From Angiostrongylus vasorum (Eukaryota; Nematoda; Chromadorea; Rhabditida; Metastrongylidae), in assembly GCA_018806985.1 (NCBI GenBank), contig JADANN010000371.1, positions 142,501 to 206,500 of the forward strand: 64,000 nucleotides of DNA. Direction: 5' to 3'. Below, piece by piece: positions 23,421 to 35,775 of this stretch. Under the pieces are notes generated by a model. That model did not search any database, had not been told where the DNA came from, and was given only the letters and a program-made list of their open reading frames with translations. Numbering within the stretch: position 1 is the first letter of the stretch; the number at the start of each line of letters is the position of its first letter. The position numbers were made by a program, and so were the translations under genes.

Positions 23421-23647
23421 AAAGCAGCTCGTATGAAATGAAACAACAAAATTTCCCACGATCGACTTTTTTGCCAACTTCTGCATTGCTCAAATAGTTC
23501 ATCAATTAATGCATCGTTCAAAAAAAAATCTGTACAAGCAGTGCAAAAAACTGGGAAAGACGCGAAAAGTTACAAATAAGGACTGTTCATCGAGCTCCTG
23601 CGACTTTTCGTTTGAATCAAGGCTTTGGGTAAAGATCTTACTTGCAG

Positions 23648-23991
23648 TTAACGGAGTTGATGCCATGATGATGCCACACTGCGTCATCGTTGGGAACACA
23701 GTGACTGCTTTATGCAATGCAATGGCTGCAGCTAGGTGTCAGCTAGACAATGCCATGATGATCGGATAAATTCCTCCCATGCACTTATCAATTTCCAGAA
23801 GCCTCACGGTTTGTATTACTTACCTTTCCACACAAATTCATTTTAAGAAAGAAGTGTGTAGACCACAAACTTCATCATGGCGATCTGGTCGAGAGAGATA
23901 TGGCAAGGTGTTGTGAACAGAGTGAGTTCGAATGCTGGCAGCGGGTCCATTCGCTACGAACTTCGCCTCGGCATTTGCGACCGTTAACTGA
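23648..23991 (+). pseudogene. Terminal coding region of the nematode gene family, copy C (intron-containing, inactivated)
   Basis: The acceptor CTTGCAG ends at 23,647. The frame reads NGVDAMMMPHCVIVGNTV and TALCNAM, then hits a TAA in AMMIG-stop (copy B has a Gln codon there). It continues as IPPMHLSISRSLT to 23,808. A 53-bp intron follows (23,809-23,861, GTTTGT ... TGTGTAG), then TTNFIMAIWSREIWQGVVNR. A one-base insertion (GAGTGAG against GAGCAG) shifts the frame before the stop region at 23,991. With a nonsense codon plus a frameshift, it is a pseudogene. The intron position is shared with copy A. Confidence 0.65.
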
Positions 23992-24869
23992 GACGCGAGC
24001 TTTAACTGTGAAGCGCTTTCGGAATAAGCTATGCCGCCATTAAGTTCACAGTGGTAATAAAGTTTTATCCCAAAAAATGTGCTCAATGGGTTGAATTGTG
24101 GAAAGGAAAAAGTTGGGCTTAAAATGTGATAAACCACATGTGCTATCTTTGTATGCCTATTAAAGACTTTTGCATGAAAGAAGTGGCTGGGAAAAATCTC
24201 TGAGTTCGTTTATTTAAAAAAATATTTCATTCCCAGCTCACGGCAGGTCAAAAAAAAACTCGCAAACCACGAAATACACCATATAACGGCAATGAAAAAA
24301 AGAGCTCTTGTAACACAACAGTTGAAAGTACTACGGGATGGATATACCGCTACTCCAGTACCGCTGCTTTTCGCTAGCCCAACCTCCCTCATTTCTCACG
24401 GTTCGGTAAGTTTGTACTAAACTTTGCTAGGAAGACAGAAATAATTTGATTTTAATTTGTTGGTGAGTAAATGAGAGTCACTGTTGAACGCCTTGTTCTA
24501 ATCGCTGTGGAAACGCTTTAAAAAATTCAAACATCAATCGCAAATTTAATCATCACTGAGCATCAACTGACTAGATAGGAAATAGATGAGTATACGGCAG
24601 AACCGATGTCTCGGACATGTGAAAACTTTTCTTTATAAATGACAAGTGTCCCGTCATTTAAACGGTCTATGTCCATCCTTCTGATTTTCGTCTCTTGTTG
24701 AGCTATCACAAGTAAATTGGTGCAACCAGCGGGAGCTGTAAATGCCGCGTGGAAACTGTGGTGGAGAAACGGTTAGTCGATAGCAACGACTATCCTTTAT
24801 TTTATTATAGCTTTGCTGTTAACACAATTATTGTTAAATCAGGAGCTAACCAAGCACAAAAAAAATCTT

Positions 24870-26541
24870 CGTATTCTTGTTGAGCAAACACGAGGTGTTA
24901 TTTTTATTCTTTATTCACGAACAAGCTGACGTTTCGGCGGATTTCGCCTTCCTCAGAGCCTGGAAAGGTCAGAGTTTACAGCAATCTATTCGGCCAAACA
25001 CCTCCATAACCAAACAGAGAAAACGCTGAACCAAGATTTCATATCACAATGAACAGAGCTTTGCACACTCACCGCTTTCTATGAGGCTTCCACTGAGTAT
25101 GCAGCGTCTAGACCAACCGCACAGATTTCACGTGGAACCGTGATATGCCCCTCCCATCAAAATAACAGCCTTATATACTGCCCAATATCACGCGTGATAA
25201 TGAGGCATTCTTCCCTGCGGTTCATTTTTCGGATTTCTGGAATTAATCCAGAACGCCTCGAGAGTTTTGCGCGCTTGTGTTCTCGATTCCTGTGTGAGGA
25301 TCGTGACACGTACTTCAAAGTCCTCCCCGCTATGTCTCTGGGTCCTATGGTTGCCTAGTGGGGTATTTGGTTTACGTTTGCCGACTAGGTGTTCTTTTTA
25401 TGCGGACACAAAGGGGTCTGCCCGTTTCGCCAATGTATTCGTCTCCGCACGCCTTACAGGAGATCAGATAAACTATACCCGAGCTCATGCAATCACCGTC
25501 TCTACCATTAGGGCAAACTATGCAATTTTGCGTTGCACATAGACGGTCACATATGGCGATTACGAACTAGCTGGCGCCTAGGATTACTCGGTGGCATTTC
25601 AACTACGTTTACCGAATTCTCTAGACCCGCCCTTCTTAAGCAGCGTTTTATAGCTGCACTTACATCATTTGAGATGAAGGGTAGGATAAACGAAGCATTT
25701 TATCGCTAGAGATGTCGTTTGGAGGCCAAGGATTTCCTCTACACCTGTCCCGAGCTACAGTTTCGTAGCCATTAGAAATGGCTATTTGCCGCGCCACGTT
25801 CCGCGACTCCTCTCTCTGCTCTCTTCCCGTGTACACGTTGGTTGCTGTTCGAAACATGTTTCTTACCAGCGCCCTTTTCATGTGAGAGGGGATAAGAGGA
25901 GAGGTAATGAACCAAGATGTTTTTATTACTTGGCTTTCGGTACCACTTCGTAATGTAGCCATTTTCTGACAGGCTAATTTGGACGTTCAGGAATGGAAGC
26001 CAGTTTTCTTTTCGGTTTCCCTCGGGTGAACTTGATATACTCTGACTGTTCATTCAACAACTCGAAACATTTGTCCATTTCCTCTTGTGTTGAGCAAAGG
26101 ACAAAACAGTCATCTATATATCTACAGTAGAGTAGCTGCCCGAGATCGGTCACCGGTGCTTCCACCTTAGACATAAACGCAATGGCCAGGCTTGGTGCCA
26201 GTCGTTGTCTCATTGCCAACCCTCTTATTTGAGCGTAGCACTTTCCGGACCATCTGAAGATTGAGCAGCTCAAGCATTCTTTTAAGAGTGCCATCAACTG
26301 GTCTACCTTGAAGCCATACATGTTTATTTCTCATTCGTGTTGCATCAGGAGTTCGAATATGGCTTGCATTGCGGAGTCATTCGACACGTTTGTATAAAGG
26401 GCGCTAACGTCGAACGACTCCATCACTTACGCGCTGCTGGGCTTACTACAAAACGTGGGAGTTACTACTAAAAAGATCTGTTCACTTTCCTAGCCTAGGT
26501 GGAAAGATTTTTTTGTGCTTGGTTAGCTCCCTGATTTGGGT
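24870..26541 (-). mobile_element. Penelope-like element with RT core and GIY-YIG remnant, minus strand
   Basis: Reading leftwards from 26,541: truncated RT N-terminal part; RT core in the frame 26,321-25,974 with KCYAQIRGLAMRQRLAPSLA, an altered active-site box LLYCRYIDDCFVL (YIDD is the catalytic YxDD form used by PLEs) and IKFTRGKPKRKL. A frameshift near 26,040 leads into WLPFLNVQIS, GYITKWYRKPSNKN (thumb) and SSYPLSHEKGA. After another shift comes NGYETVARDRCRGN. The GIY-YIG part (25,540-25,200) is broken. The 3' end is a hammerhead-like motif at 24,922-24,962. The flanks carry an inverted copy of host sequence (see findings). Telomere-related RT of the PLE class; inactive. Confidence 0.85.
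24920..24962 (-). ncRNA. Hammerhead-ribozyme-like motif at PLE 3' end
   Basis: On the minus strand: CAGGCT, CTGAGGA, A, GGCG-AAATC-CGCC, GAAA, CGTC, AGCTTG. CAGGCT pairs with AGCTTG (6 bp including one G-U) as stem I, GGCG/CGCC forms stem II, and CUGANGA plus GAAA match the hammerhead core. ACGU is self-complementary, as in dimeric hammerheads of PLEs. One extra A between the core A and stem II departs from the consensus, so activity is uncertain. Confidence 0.5.
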
Positions 26542-26889
26542 ACGGGTGCATAAAAACGAAAACATCTCGTGTAAGTCTCACAAAGTACCCTTGTTGAATT
26601 CACATTGCCTTAATTTTTTTATTTACTGCCTACCTTCTCTCGTCGCAAAGTGGTGTGTTAAATACAAGTAGGAGTAGGTTGAGATATAAGCGAAACTTGC
26701 AACCTTAGGTGAGTATTGAATCCGTGACTACTTTTCCGGGAAGAAAAAAACGAAAAGCCTCGGTTGGATGAGGGACTGCACTTCAGCCTTCGGAAAGGGG
26801 TAACTGGAGCTTCGAAGACCACCTAGGGTTCCGAGTTCTGCTGATGTCCTAGAATCTTCACAGTTGCACTCGTTGAGTTGAGGTTGTTT

Positions 26890-28414
26890 GATACTCTGAG
26901 GAAGTCGAAGAGCACTCAATCACAACAACAACAACTGCTACCAACCATGTGTCACTTTTAAAAAGGAATTCGTCGTTTTCTCTCTCAGCAATCGCGAAGC
27001 TGTTAAACCGCATACATTTACTTCTGCTTTTCTGTACAACAGCTGTTCTAATCTTCCTCATTGGAACTCAGAAAAAATAGCGGCTCTGAAGGAGGCGATA
27101 CCGCCGACACGTCAGCTACTGTTGTGTTGTATTGTGTTTTTCTATGGAAGTAAATTGTATGCTGCTCAACAACCTCGCGATTTGCTGAACAAGAAAAACT
27201 ACGCATTAATTATTAACGCCAAAGTACATAAAAAGTCGGTCTTTTGAATTGCGCGATAGATTCTTATCCATGCACCTGAGATGGCAAGCCTACGCAAAAG
27301 CACCCGTGTTGAGCAAAGGGAAGTGGGTGAATTGGGAAAACTTCCACAGAGAGTGTTATGGTAAATGGAAAGAAGTTACTCACCTACGCGTTTACATCAT
27401 AAAATTTACCTTTATAAAGATATAACCAGAAAATAGTGAAATTTATTGAACTGTTCAAGAGTGAATTCTAGGAGTTCGCCCTCCGACGAATGTAAGAAGC
27501 AAAAACATATTGGAAGCCATATATCGAACGGTAAATATTGATTCAGTTTACGATAAGATACTCGAAACCTCGGAATTTGGTGTCGTACAAACACATTTGC
27601 AAGGCGGAATTCGCTGAATAATTATGGCTGCGGGAATGGAGAATCCAATGTAGCCTACTCTTATCGTAGACTTTTAGCGAAGCGGACAGAGAGAAAAGTG
27701 CAAGCTGATAATAAATGTGCTTCTTAGGGGAGAAAAGTTGAAAACGCATTACTTTCCAGACCTACTCGATAGTTACTTCTCCTCCACCTGAAACTAGCGA
27801 CATGCAACGGTGGATCTTATTCTGGCCATTGACAAAACAACCATTCTCTCAATCATCTTTTGTTCGTCTCATTCCCATTATAAACTACCGCTCACCGATG
27901 GTGCGTCGGCAATCTCAACACTGAATTGAACGAAATGAGTAACACAGCGCCAATCCGATGATTTGCTTTGTAATCCTTCCATTCGAAATCATCGCCCAGA
28001 AAATATTCAGTTACGCGTAAAAACTTATTTTTTTGTTGTTATTAGCCAGCCTACGAGCGGACATGTAAACAGTCCCAAACCCAGACAGTCACGGAATCAC
28101 TGCAAGTTAAAACTCATTCTCACGCTTTTTTTTGACAGCTCGAAAAAACATGAGCGCCAAAAATATGCACTCATTAAAAGGATTATCAGAAATGTAAAAC
28201 CATCTATAGTTGTCTGCTCACTTGGTGGAATACCGCGGACCCGAATGGTAGAGGCAGCATCATCAGTGTAAATCACGCGCACTTATGCTGATCTATTCAA
28301 CTACCATTCAATGAAACGCTTAGGATTTTTCGTTAACTAAAGAGAAAAATGAAATGGGTTATCAAGTGCGTTAACATGGCGGTTTTGTAGGCTTTTCAAT
28401 TTTTTGGTGAAATT
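26890..28414 (+). repeat. PLE-like N-terminal block with AAC-rich leader, copy 1
   Basis: Starts with GATACTCTGAGGAAGTCG (degenerate hammerhead-like) and an (ACA)n run. Broken frames similar to those at 41,900-42,310 follow, then the HERQKYALI string at about 28,150. Paralogous blocks are 41,800-43,100 and 51,985-53,200. The basic N-terminal frames (for example VHIIKFICKYNQKSVRFIKL in the 42 kb copy) could be the N-terminal part of a PLE RT ORF, but I cannot show that. Confidence 0.4.
26966..27200. mobile_element. Small palindromic PLE-end insertion
   Basis: About 230 bp whose two ends are inverted copies of one another (AGCAATCGCGAAGCTGTT against AACAACCTCGCGATTTGCT). A degenerate hammerhead-like core CTGAAGG ... 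GACACGTC sits at 27,086-27,112. It interrupts sequence that is continuous at about 52,065-52,110. Confidence 0.5.
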
Positions 28415-28425
28415 TTATTGTTAGG

Positions 28426-31400
28426 TTGAGCACCACACTGCTTAGTTAACGCATTCTTTAGGGGGTTAGGGGTTCGGCTTCTACATCGTCCTTGAGCGGT
28501 CGGTTACATTTACATTCCTACTTTCGTTTCCGATTTCGGTTTCAACATCTCTCCGAATCAACTAGTAGGGAAGACCGAGCGAGGGATTCGTCGCCGAAAA
28601 CATACCTCTCTCTGATCCACATCGTGGTGAAGACCTGCACAAAGCCCTTGTAAGGTTACGACAGGACTCCAGGGAGGACCAAGTTGCACGGCCAGCAATC
28701 GGCCAGCCTCAGTACCGCGCACACTGGATGCTCCCGCCTATGACGTCAGGAGGTGAGACGACCGGTGAGAGGCTAGAAAATGTCGGGTTACGCAAAACGT
28801 GATTGGAAACCGGATCTGACGAACACACGCACGACACGCCATGGAGATTGTTTCTTAGTATGCACGCATGATGCCAGAACGCTCTCCACGGACGCCGATC
28901 TTCACGCCCTTCTTGCAGCCGCAGATCGCACTAAATTTTTATGTGATTGCATTACAAGAAACAAAAATCAAGAAGACCGACATACGCCAACTAAACAACA
29001 GCACCCTTGCCATCAGTGGAGAAAAGGTTCCGTCACGAAATTTCGGTGGCGTAGGCTTTGTCGTTCACCCGTCCATTGTCTATCTCGTCGACTTATACGT
29101 GTTGTTGTTTTCCCCTCGCATAGTCAACCACCGTTTTCAACTGACGCATCATATGATCATAATCATCAAATGCTACTCACCGACCGATGCAGCTGATGAG
29201 TACGAATTATATGCGTGCTACTATCAGTTGGAGGAAGTTATCCACAATGGTAAGGCATATCATAAATTTGTTGTTGAGGACCTCAACGCCAGAATGGGAA
29301 AGGCCAACGAGAGCGAATATAGGATGGGAAATTTTGGATTAGGAGGAAGAAATGAGAATTGAAACCGTCTCGCAGAACTCTTGTCAACAGCACGTCTCTT
29401 CCATGGAAACTCTTTTTCCAGAAGAAAGAAAGCCGCCGCTGGACATGGGAGCCTCCCAACGGCATGACTCATGCGGAGATCAACCATATTCTGATAAACA
29501 GAAAGATGGTGCCTACTTGACACATCGGTAGTCCCGTCATTCTGTACTGGTTCCGATCACCGCCTTCTTCGCACGAAGATTCGATTCAGCCGCAAGCTGG
29601 AAAAGAACTCTCTTCATCGACCACGAGGAAAAAGTCTAGCTGTATACGACGAAAACATTCTGAACAGACGTCCTGTCCAAACGTGACTGGCAGATTTAAG
29701 AAGACCCGACCGAAGACTACGAGCTGCTTGTCGAAGGACTGAAAAGCTGTGCCGAACTCGCCTCAGTTCCTCAAGCAAGAAGATCGGATCGCGTCTCCAT
29801 CACTACTAAGGAGTTGCTCGAAAAAAAGAATGAAAACTGAAGCTTGATCCTACTGCAACACGTTTAACATGGCTAGTAATAAATGCCAGCTGCAGAAGAG
29901 CTTTGCAGGAAGATCTACAACTGTACAAGCTGAAGAAACTACTGCAAGCAGCAGAGAAAAGAAGCAGTCTGAAAAAAATGCCGTCGGGGCTTGTGTGATT
30001 ATAATGTTCCGCTGTCAGCCCTGAAGAACGAAGATGGGATCGTCAAAACTTTCTGCTATGATATGGAAATTAATAGCGGAAACGTTCTACACCAACCTTT
30101 TCCGTTCCACAGTTCCCGTCCCAGACCCTAGTATTCCCGCTAGAGAAAAACCACCTGAAATTCTTTTTGTCGGAGGTTCGAGTTGCGATAGAAAACATGA
30201 AAAGCGGCACAGCTCCAGGACCCGATAATATCACTGCCGATTTTCTTAGAGCTGGAGGCCACAATTTACATGTACTTCTCGCAGATCATATGACAGACTA
30301 CCTTCAAAAAGGAAAAAAATCCCAAACCAGTGAAGGACGTCGCCCACGGTCATTCTGCCCAAGAAAGGAGACCGAAGGGATCTTCGTAACAATCGTCTCC
30401 TATGCTTGTTGAGTGTACTCTACAAGCTCTTCACAAAGATTATCCTCTCGCGCATATCAAGGACATTGGATGAGGCACAACCAGTCGAATAAGCAGGATT
30501 TCGACAAGGATTTTGCTGCATGGACCACATCCAAACCGTGTCCAGAATCATCGAAATTTGTCGGGAATACCACCCTGCCTCTAGTCCTAACCTTTGTCGA
30601 CTATGAAAAAAGCGTTTGACAGTGTCGAAACGAATGCAATCCTATCAGCGCTCGTCGACCAAAGAAGTGGACCCGTCCTACATAAGAACTCTGTCTGACT
30701 GTTATCGGAAACTGCGCTACGAAAATACAGCTTTTCCATCTGACCATCTTACCATACCCATAGGAAAAAGGGGTTCGACAGGGCGACACAATATCGCCAA
30801 AGCTGTTCAGTGCCGCACTGCAGTGGATAATGAAGTCACTCGATTGGGAATGAGAAAAGGCATACGTATTGACGGAAAATTCCTATCAAACCTTCGTTTT
30901 GCCGACGACTTTGTCATCTTCTCAAGAAGTACTAGCGAAGCAGAGGTGATGATCGACGAGCTCAACGAAGCGACAAAAAAGACCGGACTTCGCATAAATC
31001 GAAAGAAGACCCAGTTCATGAAAAACCCATGGTGCGAAGGTGGAAAAAATTGAATTGGATGGCTCTCTCATTGCAGAGACCACCTCGTACGTATACCTTG
31101 GGCGATCATTGAACATGGAAAACAACATGAAAGGAGGAAATAAGATAGAAGAAGGAGAGCAGCTTGGGCCGCATTCGGGCCTCTCAAAGAAGCCACCGAC
31201 CAACTGAAGGACCCGAAAATCCGCGCATCATCTCTTTGATTCTACGGTCCTCCCAGCGCTCTGTTATGCTGCGGAGACGTGGGTTGATACTTTAACTACG
31301 TCAAGAATGCTTCCCAATACTCACAGAGCGCTTGAGCGATGTCTTCTGAAATATAACCGGCACTCTCAATATCTAGCCGGAATGCGAAGCTCTGACCTTC

Positions 31401-31771
31401 GAAATCTGTCACATCTTCGAGATCCAGGGAGAATATACATCGATAGCGAAACATAGATGGGCCGGTCACATAATGAGAAGAACAGACGACAGATGGACGA
31501 AAAGAACAGTAGAGTGGACTTCAAGAGAATGCAAACGTCTCCTTGGACGACCACCTACACGTTGGGCGGACGTGTTCGTAAACAAAGTTAATCAGCTGTA
31601 CCCGCAGCTGCAGTTGTTTTACAGATCACGGTACGAGACTCGCAAGCGCTACCATGCTCGAACAAGACCACCACCATGGACTACGATTGCGAGAGAAAGG
31701 AACGAATGGCATATGTGCTGTGGTCCGCACAGCTCGTGAAGACGGACTGTCCAAGTATCCAAGTAGGTATG
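28426..31771 (+). mobile_element. Near full-length RTE-type LINE, family b
   Basis: A 3.35-kb element flanked by TTATTGTTAGG at 28,415-28,425 and 31,772-31,782. After a 5' leader, an APE-like endonuclease begins near 28,860 (HDARTLSTDADLHALL, then in another frame VIALQETKIKK with the catalytic Glu, FGGVGFVVHPSI, VEDLNARMG, NPFRLAEL-like, EINHILINRK). The linker and RT approach follow (VAIENMKSGTAPGPDNITAD, LRAGG), an RT with a frameshifted QGD block near 30,780, the catalytic LRFADDFVIFS at about 30,890-30,925, then TGLRINRKKTQFM. The C-terminal region (TVLPALCYAAETW) and the end TCCAAGTATCCAAG follow. At least five frame breaks; the order of domains is complete. Confidence 0.9.
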
Positions 31772-31989
31772 TTATTGTTAGGAGCACAGTATAATGGCAT
31801 TCTGTGTGGCAGCACTCTATCGAGTATTTTCACGAAAAAAGAGAGTCACAGTATGAGTGGGTCTGTTCATTTCGACCGTTTGCCTTTTTATCCTTTCAAG
31901 TAAAACAAATCTACTTTGGTATTATAGTTAGGTTTCTACATAAATTAGCAGACACAAAACTTGTATATATAATTCTAAACTACAAACTA

Positions 31990-32340
31990 AACTCACTCGA
32001 CAAACGCTTCGGCACCTTCGGTTTCTTCAGAGCCGCCATGGTTCAAGCCGATGGCGAACAGCAGGTCGTTGTCGCGATGTCGTGTTGCCACTTTCATTTC
32101 AAAGTCTCTGCTTACCTCTTTGTGTCCTATGCATACCCAATAAAGTGTCTTCCTGGCTATAAAGTTCATATGTGGATGCCGTTTGATACACATGCAGAGA
32201 GGTATGCTCATTCTGCCAACGTATTCATCTCTTCGCGCTTTATAAGATGTCGTACCAGTAAAACGACCAGACTGCAGCGGAGGACAAGTAGTAAACGTTC
32301 CTAACGTCGTCAAACAGTTGAGTCCCCTGCCTACTTTTCT
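31990..32340 (-). mobile_element. Penelope-like GIY-YIG fragment, second subfamily, minus strand
   Basis: The minus-strand frame 32,313-31,993 includes KARRDEYVGRMSIPLCMCIK (compare the canonical DEYVGETGRPL of PLE GIY-YIG domains), then CIGHKEVSRDFEMKVATR. It ends in a degenerate hammerhead-like stretch (CTGAAGAAACCG ... GAAGCG). The paralogue is at 53,400-53,750. The catalytic Arg/Glu context is altered and the RT is absent. Confidence 0.65.
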
Positions 32341-32449
32341 TTCATTGTAGCTTCGCAGTCTATTTATTGGGACGGCTCACACGGACTCCAACTTCACAAC
32401 AAGGTCCGATACCCTACGGCTACTTTTTGGTGAATCACAGGTATTCAAT

Positions 32450-35400
32450 CACCTTAGTCTCGTTGATCCTCCAATGACTAGAGCGCGTGAAGGTATATCT
32501 TCCATTTTTCCCCGTTGCGTGCAAGAGTAGCTCAGTAGGCTCTGCTCGCTGTAGCAACTCATTAAGCCTCAAATCTGTCTTTCTAGGCTTTATCGTGAAG
32601 AACTCTGACCATCGGTTTGGTTGTTTTGCTGCAGTGTGTTTGACATCCCGAGGAATCCAGTCACTGAGGACTCTTGTCCACAGAATGCCCCCTCATACGA
32701 ATTATGTGTCCCAGCCCACCTTACCTTTGACCGTTTAGTGTGCAGAACGGCATTTTTGGTCTTTGATCCTTGACGCAGGTTGGAGCTTCGGATCCCTTCC
32801 CTTACTTGTCTGACGCTGGGCACTCCTAGCATTGTCCTTTCAAATGCACGTTCGATAACGCTGAGTGATTTTTATCATGCTTACGATGTGATCAGGTTTC
32901 TGAAGCATACACTGAAGCAAGAAGTACCGTGAAGTCGAAAACGTGGAAACGGGGTTGGGGTTCTTTGCTGTCTTCACTACATTCTCGATGCTCTTGAAAG
33001 CTCCCCAGGCAGCTCGTTTCCTTGTGCTCACCTCTGAAGCTGAGTCGCTCATCGTGCTGATATCCTGACCTAGATAGATATAACTGGAGCATTTAGAGAT
33101 ACTCGATTCGTTAAGCATGGATAAGGTATGCGTAATCAATCCGTTTTTCATGAAAATCGTTTCTGTGAGATTTAATCGAAGGCCAATCTTTCCACAGGCT
33201 TTAGCAAAGTCGGCCAGCATTCGTTTCGCTTGGCTAATGCTTAGGGTTATAAAGACGATGTTATCAGCAAAGCGAAGATTTTGTAATTACCGGCCATCGA
33301 TTTTCACACCACATTATTCCACTCTAATGCTCGCATCACGTTCTGGAGGGTGGCAGTAAATAATTTTGGCGAGATACTATCGCCTTTAGCTAAGCACTCT
33401 TTTGACGTCGTTGCTAATATGGTTCTAGAATGGTGATATCTTGGTGGTAAAGTACTTGTAAAGCTCACCAAAAATCTTTTATACACTAAGTATGGACTCC
33501 TTGACTATCGAGGGCTTCCATGACTGCTTCTATCTGAATTGCGTCAAAGGCCTTCTTCAAATTGATGGAAGTAAAACAGAGCGGTCTTTTTGCATTCTCG
33601 CGATACTTCAGTGAGTGTCATAATCGTGTGGATGTGGTTTATCGTACTAAATCCTTTTCGATGCCCTGCTTGCTTACATGGCTACCCTTTATCCAGTGTT
33701 CTCTCATTCCTTTGTAGGACCAGTCGAGTTAAAAGTTTGTAGACGACAGACAGCAAGCAGGCTAGGGTGATATTTGCTGAAATCGTAATAGGTCACCCTT
33801 CTCTTCATTAGCACGGTCGTGCTGGTCATCCATACAGTGGACACCTTGCATTCAGACAGGTAGCGTGTAAAGGAGGACTGGCGGGAGGCTCTTCAGGGGT
33901 GCAGATCTTGTCCTGTCCAGACCTGATGCTGTTCGATTTTTCATCGACGAAATAGCATGTCGCACTTCGGAAGGGAGAATTGGTAGCATACCATATCTAT
34001 CCTTCTCTATTTCATATGACTTAAGGTGGACGTGGCTATCGAAGAGATCTAAGTAGTATTCGTGAATGATTTTCTTCGTTGCTTTCTGGACGCTGCAACT
34101 GCTCCGTCTGGGCTTAGGAGTGCAATCATCTTGGTCTTATAACTGGTGAAGCTTCGGTGAGCTTTGCGAATACACTTCCCAGTTTTTGCAGCTTCGACTG
34201 TTATTGCTGCTCTTCTCTCTCTAAGATCTTTTTTTATCGCCTGCATTGTTAGGCAAGTTCGGACGATAATTCGCGGTTGCCTGAAGCTTGTGCGAATCCT
34301 CAATGGCGTATCTGCTCGAGTTTTTCTGGTGACAAACGTTGCTTGGTGACTTTCGAACTCTCAGCTTTCATAGCTCTAACTTGAAGATGTTGAATAAGCC
34401 GATTGCATTCCTCGTTGATGATATCGACAACGGAATCTCTCCAACAGCCGACTAATCAATTGAATAGGTGCCAATTTATAGTGGTTTTGAGACTTCGTCT
34501 TTTGAATTCATCGGATTTTTCCTTCTTTCTTGCACGAGTGGATCCTGTGTAGAATTTTGGAAAAAACAGCGGCATAAATTAGACAACTCTTCTATCTACT
34601 ATGACGTGGTCTATTTCGTAATGGCACTCTCCGTTGGGAGACTCCCACATCCAGCGTTGAGGGTGGGGCCTCTGGAATTGCGAGTTACTCTGGATGGTCT
34701 TGGTAGTCATGTTAAACTCAGAGATCCGCTCAGCCTGTTCGTTCCATTCTAATCTGTGGGTCCCAACGTGACGTTCTTCAGACTTTCTTCTTGGTCCAAT
34801 CTTGGCGTTGAAATCTTCAATGATGACCTTGAAGAATGTACGGTCTTCTCTGTAGAACTTTTCCAAGTCCATATAGAATGCTTCGACTTCTTCTTCGGCA
34901 TAGTTTGATGTCTGCGCGTAAACGACAAAGATTGTCAAAGCCGGTATTGATTCACATCATTTTTAATCGTAAACGTCCGATTCGGGTTGTAAATTGCTCG
35001 GATGAATCAATGTTCATGGATAAACTCGTGTTGACGAGAACGCCGATGCCACCGACTCCTCTACTGTCGCGTGTTCCGAGGAACAGTTCTTCTCCAGTGT
35101 CATAGGCGGCGTTGAAAGGCTGGCATTGTCTCATCTCGTCCCAGGCCGATGGCGTCATACCTTATCTTTGCTGCTTCCGTGATCAAAGTCTTTTATCGAA
35201 GATTCAGATGCAAGTCTGCATGCATTGGAGGTACAAATAGTCACTTTAATCCTTTGCGATATAGGCAGCTTAGAACGGCGTTGAGATTTTAGCAGCTTCT
35301 CCCTACTCGTCCTACCCAACGCTGCCGAATCAAAGGCTCTTTCGCCGTCAACGGAATGAGGCCTGTTTCTTTTACTCTGTTTAGCTTTCTAGTACTTACG

Positions 35401-35775
35401 TATAGTTCGCTGCTTTTCTGGACGTGGGGGGCTGGGTACACTCAAGGGTAGCTGGCCAGGCTCTCCCAGAGTTGACATGGAGCTTATCTGTTGGAGGCGA
35501 CTCCTAACCGCTTCCCATATACTTCCCTGTCACTTGATTGCAGACATTTTGTCGAATTTGCTCGTAGAATACAATCCAAATAAACTTGAACGCACCCATA
35601 CACGCATACCTGAACACGTGTCGTAAACACAGAATCCATCTTCGTCTCAGGAAAACATATGGTCACTTTTTGGTCCGCGATTAACCTCCTGTCTGTCACC
35701 TGAGGTCGAGTCAAGTAGCCCCTCACGGCTAACCGGCTCGAGATCTCTTATATGAGGGCGGTCCATCTACAGCTA
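32450..35775 (-). mobile_element. RTE-type LINE, family a, near full length, minus strand
   Basis: Reading leftwards from 35,775: 5' leader shared with 7,800-8,150; endonuclease 35,158-34,579 ([72 protein letters not shown]); linker 34,303-34,049; RT with frameshifts (33,486-33,220, KGDSISPKLFTATLQNVM; then ACGKIGLRLNLTET); C-terminal region and 3' end at about 32,450. Several indels. The same insertion is present at the corresponding point of the duplicate (53,870). Confidence 0.85.

Larger units (their letters stand above)
22970..32470. repeat. Segmental duplication, copy 1 (pair with 49,310-53,870)
   Basis: Intron repeat, terminal exon, 3' flank, the AAC-rich block and the PLE-like tail occur in the same order in both copies. 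Copy 1 is longer because of three insertions: a PLE at 24,870-26,541, a palindromic PLE end at about 26,966-27,200 and a full RTE-b at 28,426-31,771. Removing these restores collinearity. Confidence 0.75.

Noticed and set aside
26910..26935. The (ACA)n run as a microsatellite or a CRISPR-like array
   Set aside because: It is a short simple run inside a larger repeated block; there are no regularly spaced repeats with unique spacers anywhere in the window.
28868..29362. The 164-codon frame as an independent exonuclease/endonuclease gene
   Set aside because: It is the endonuclease domain of the RTE-b element; RT follows in order and target duplications bound the whole.
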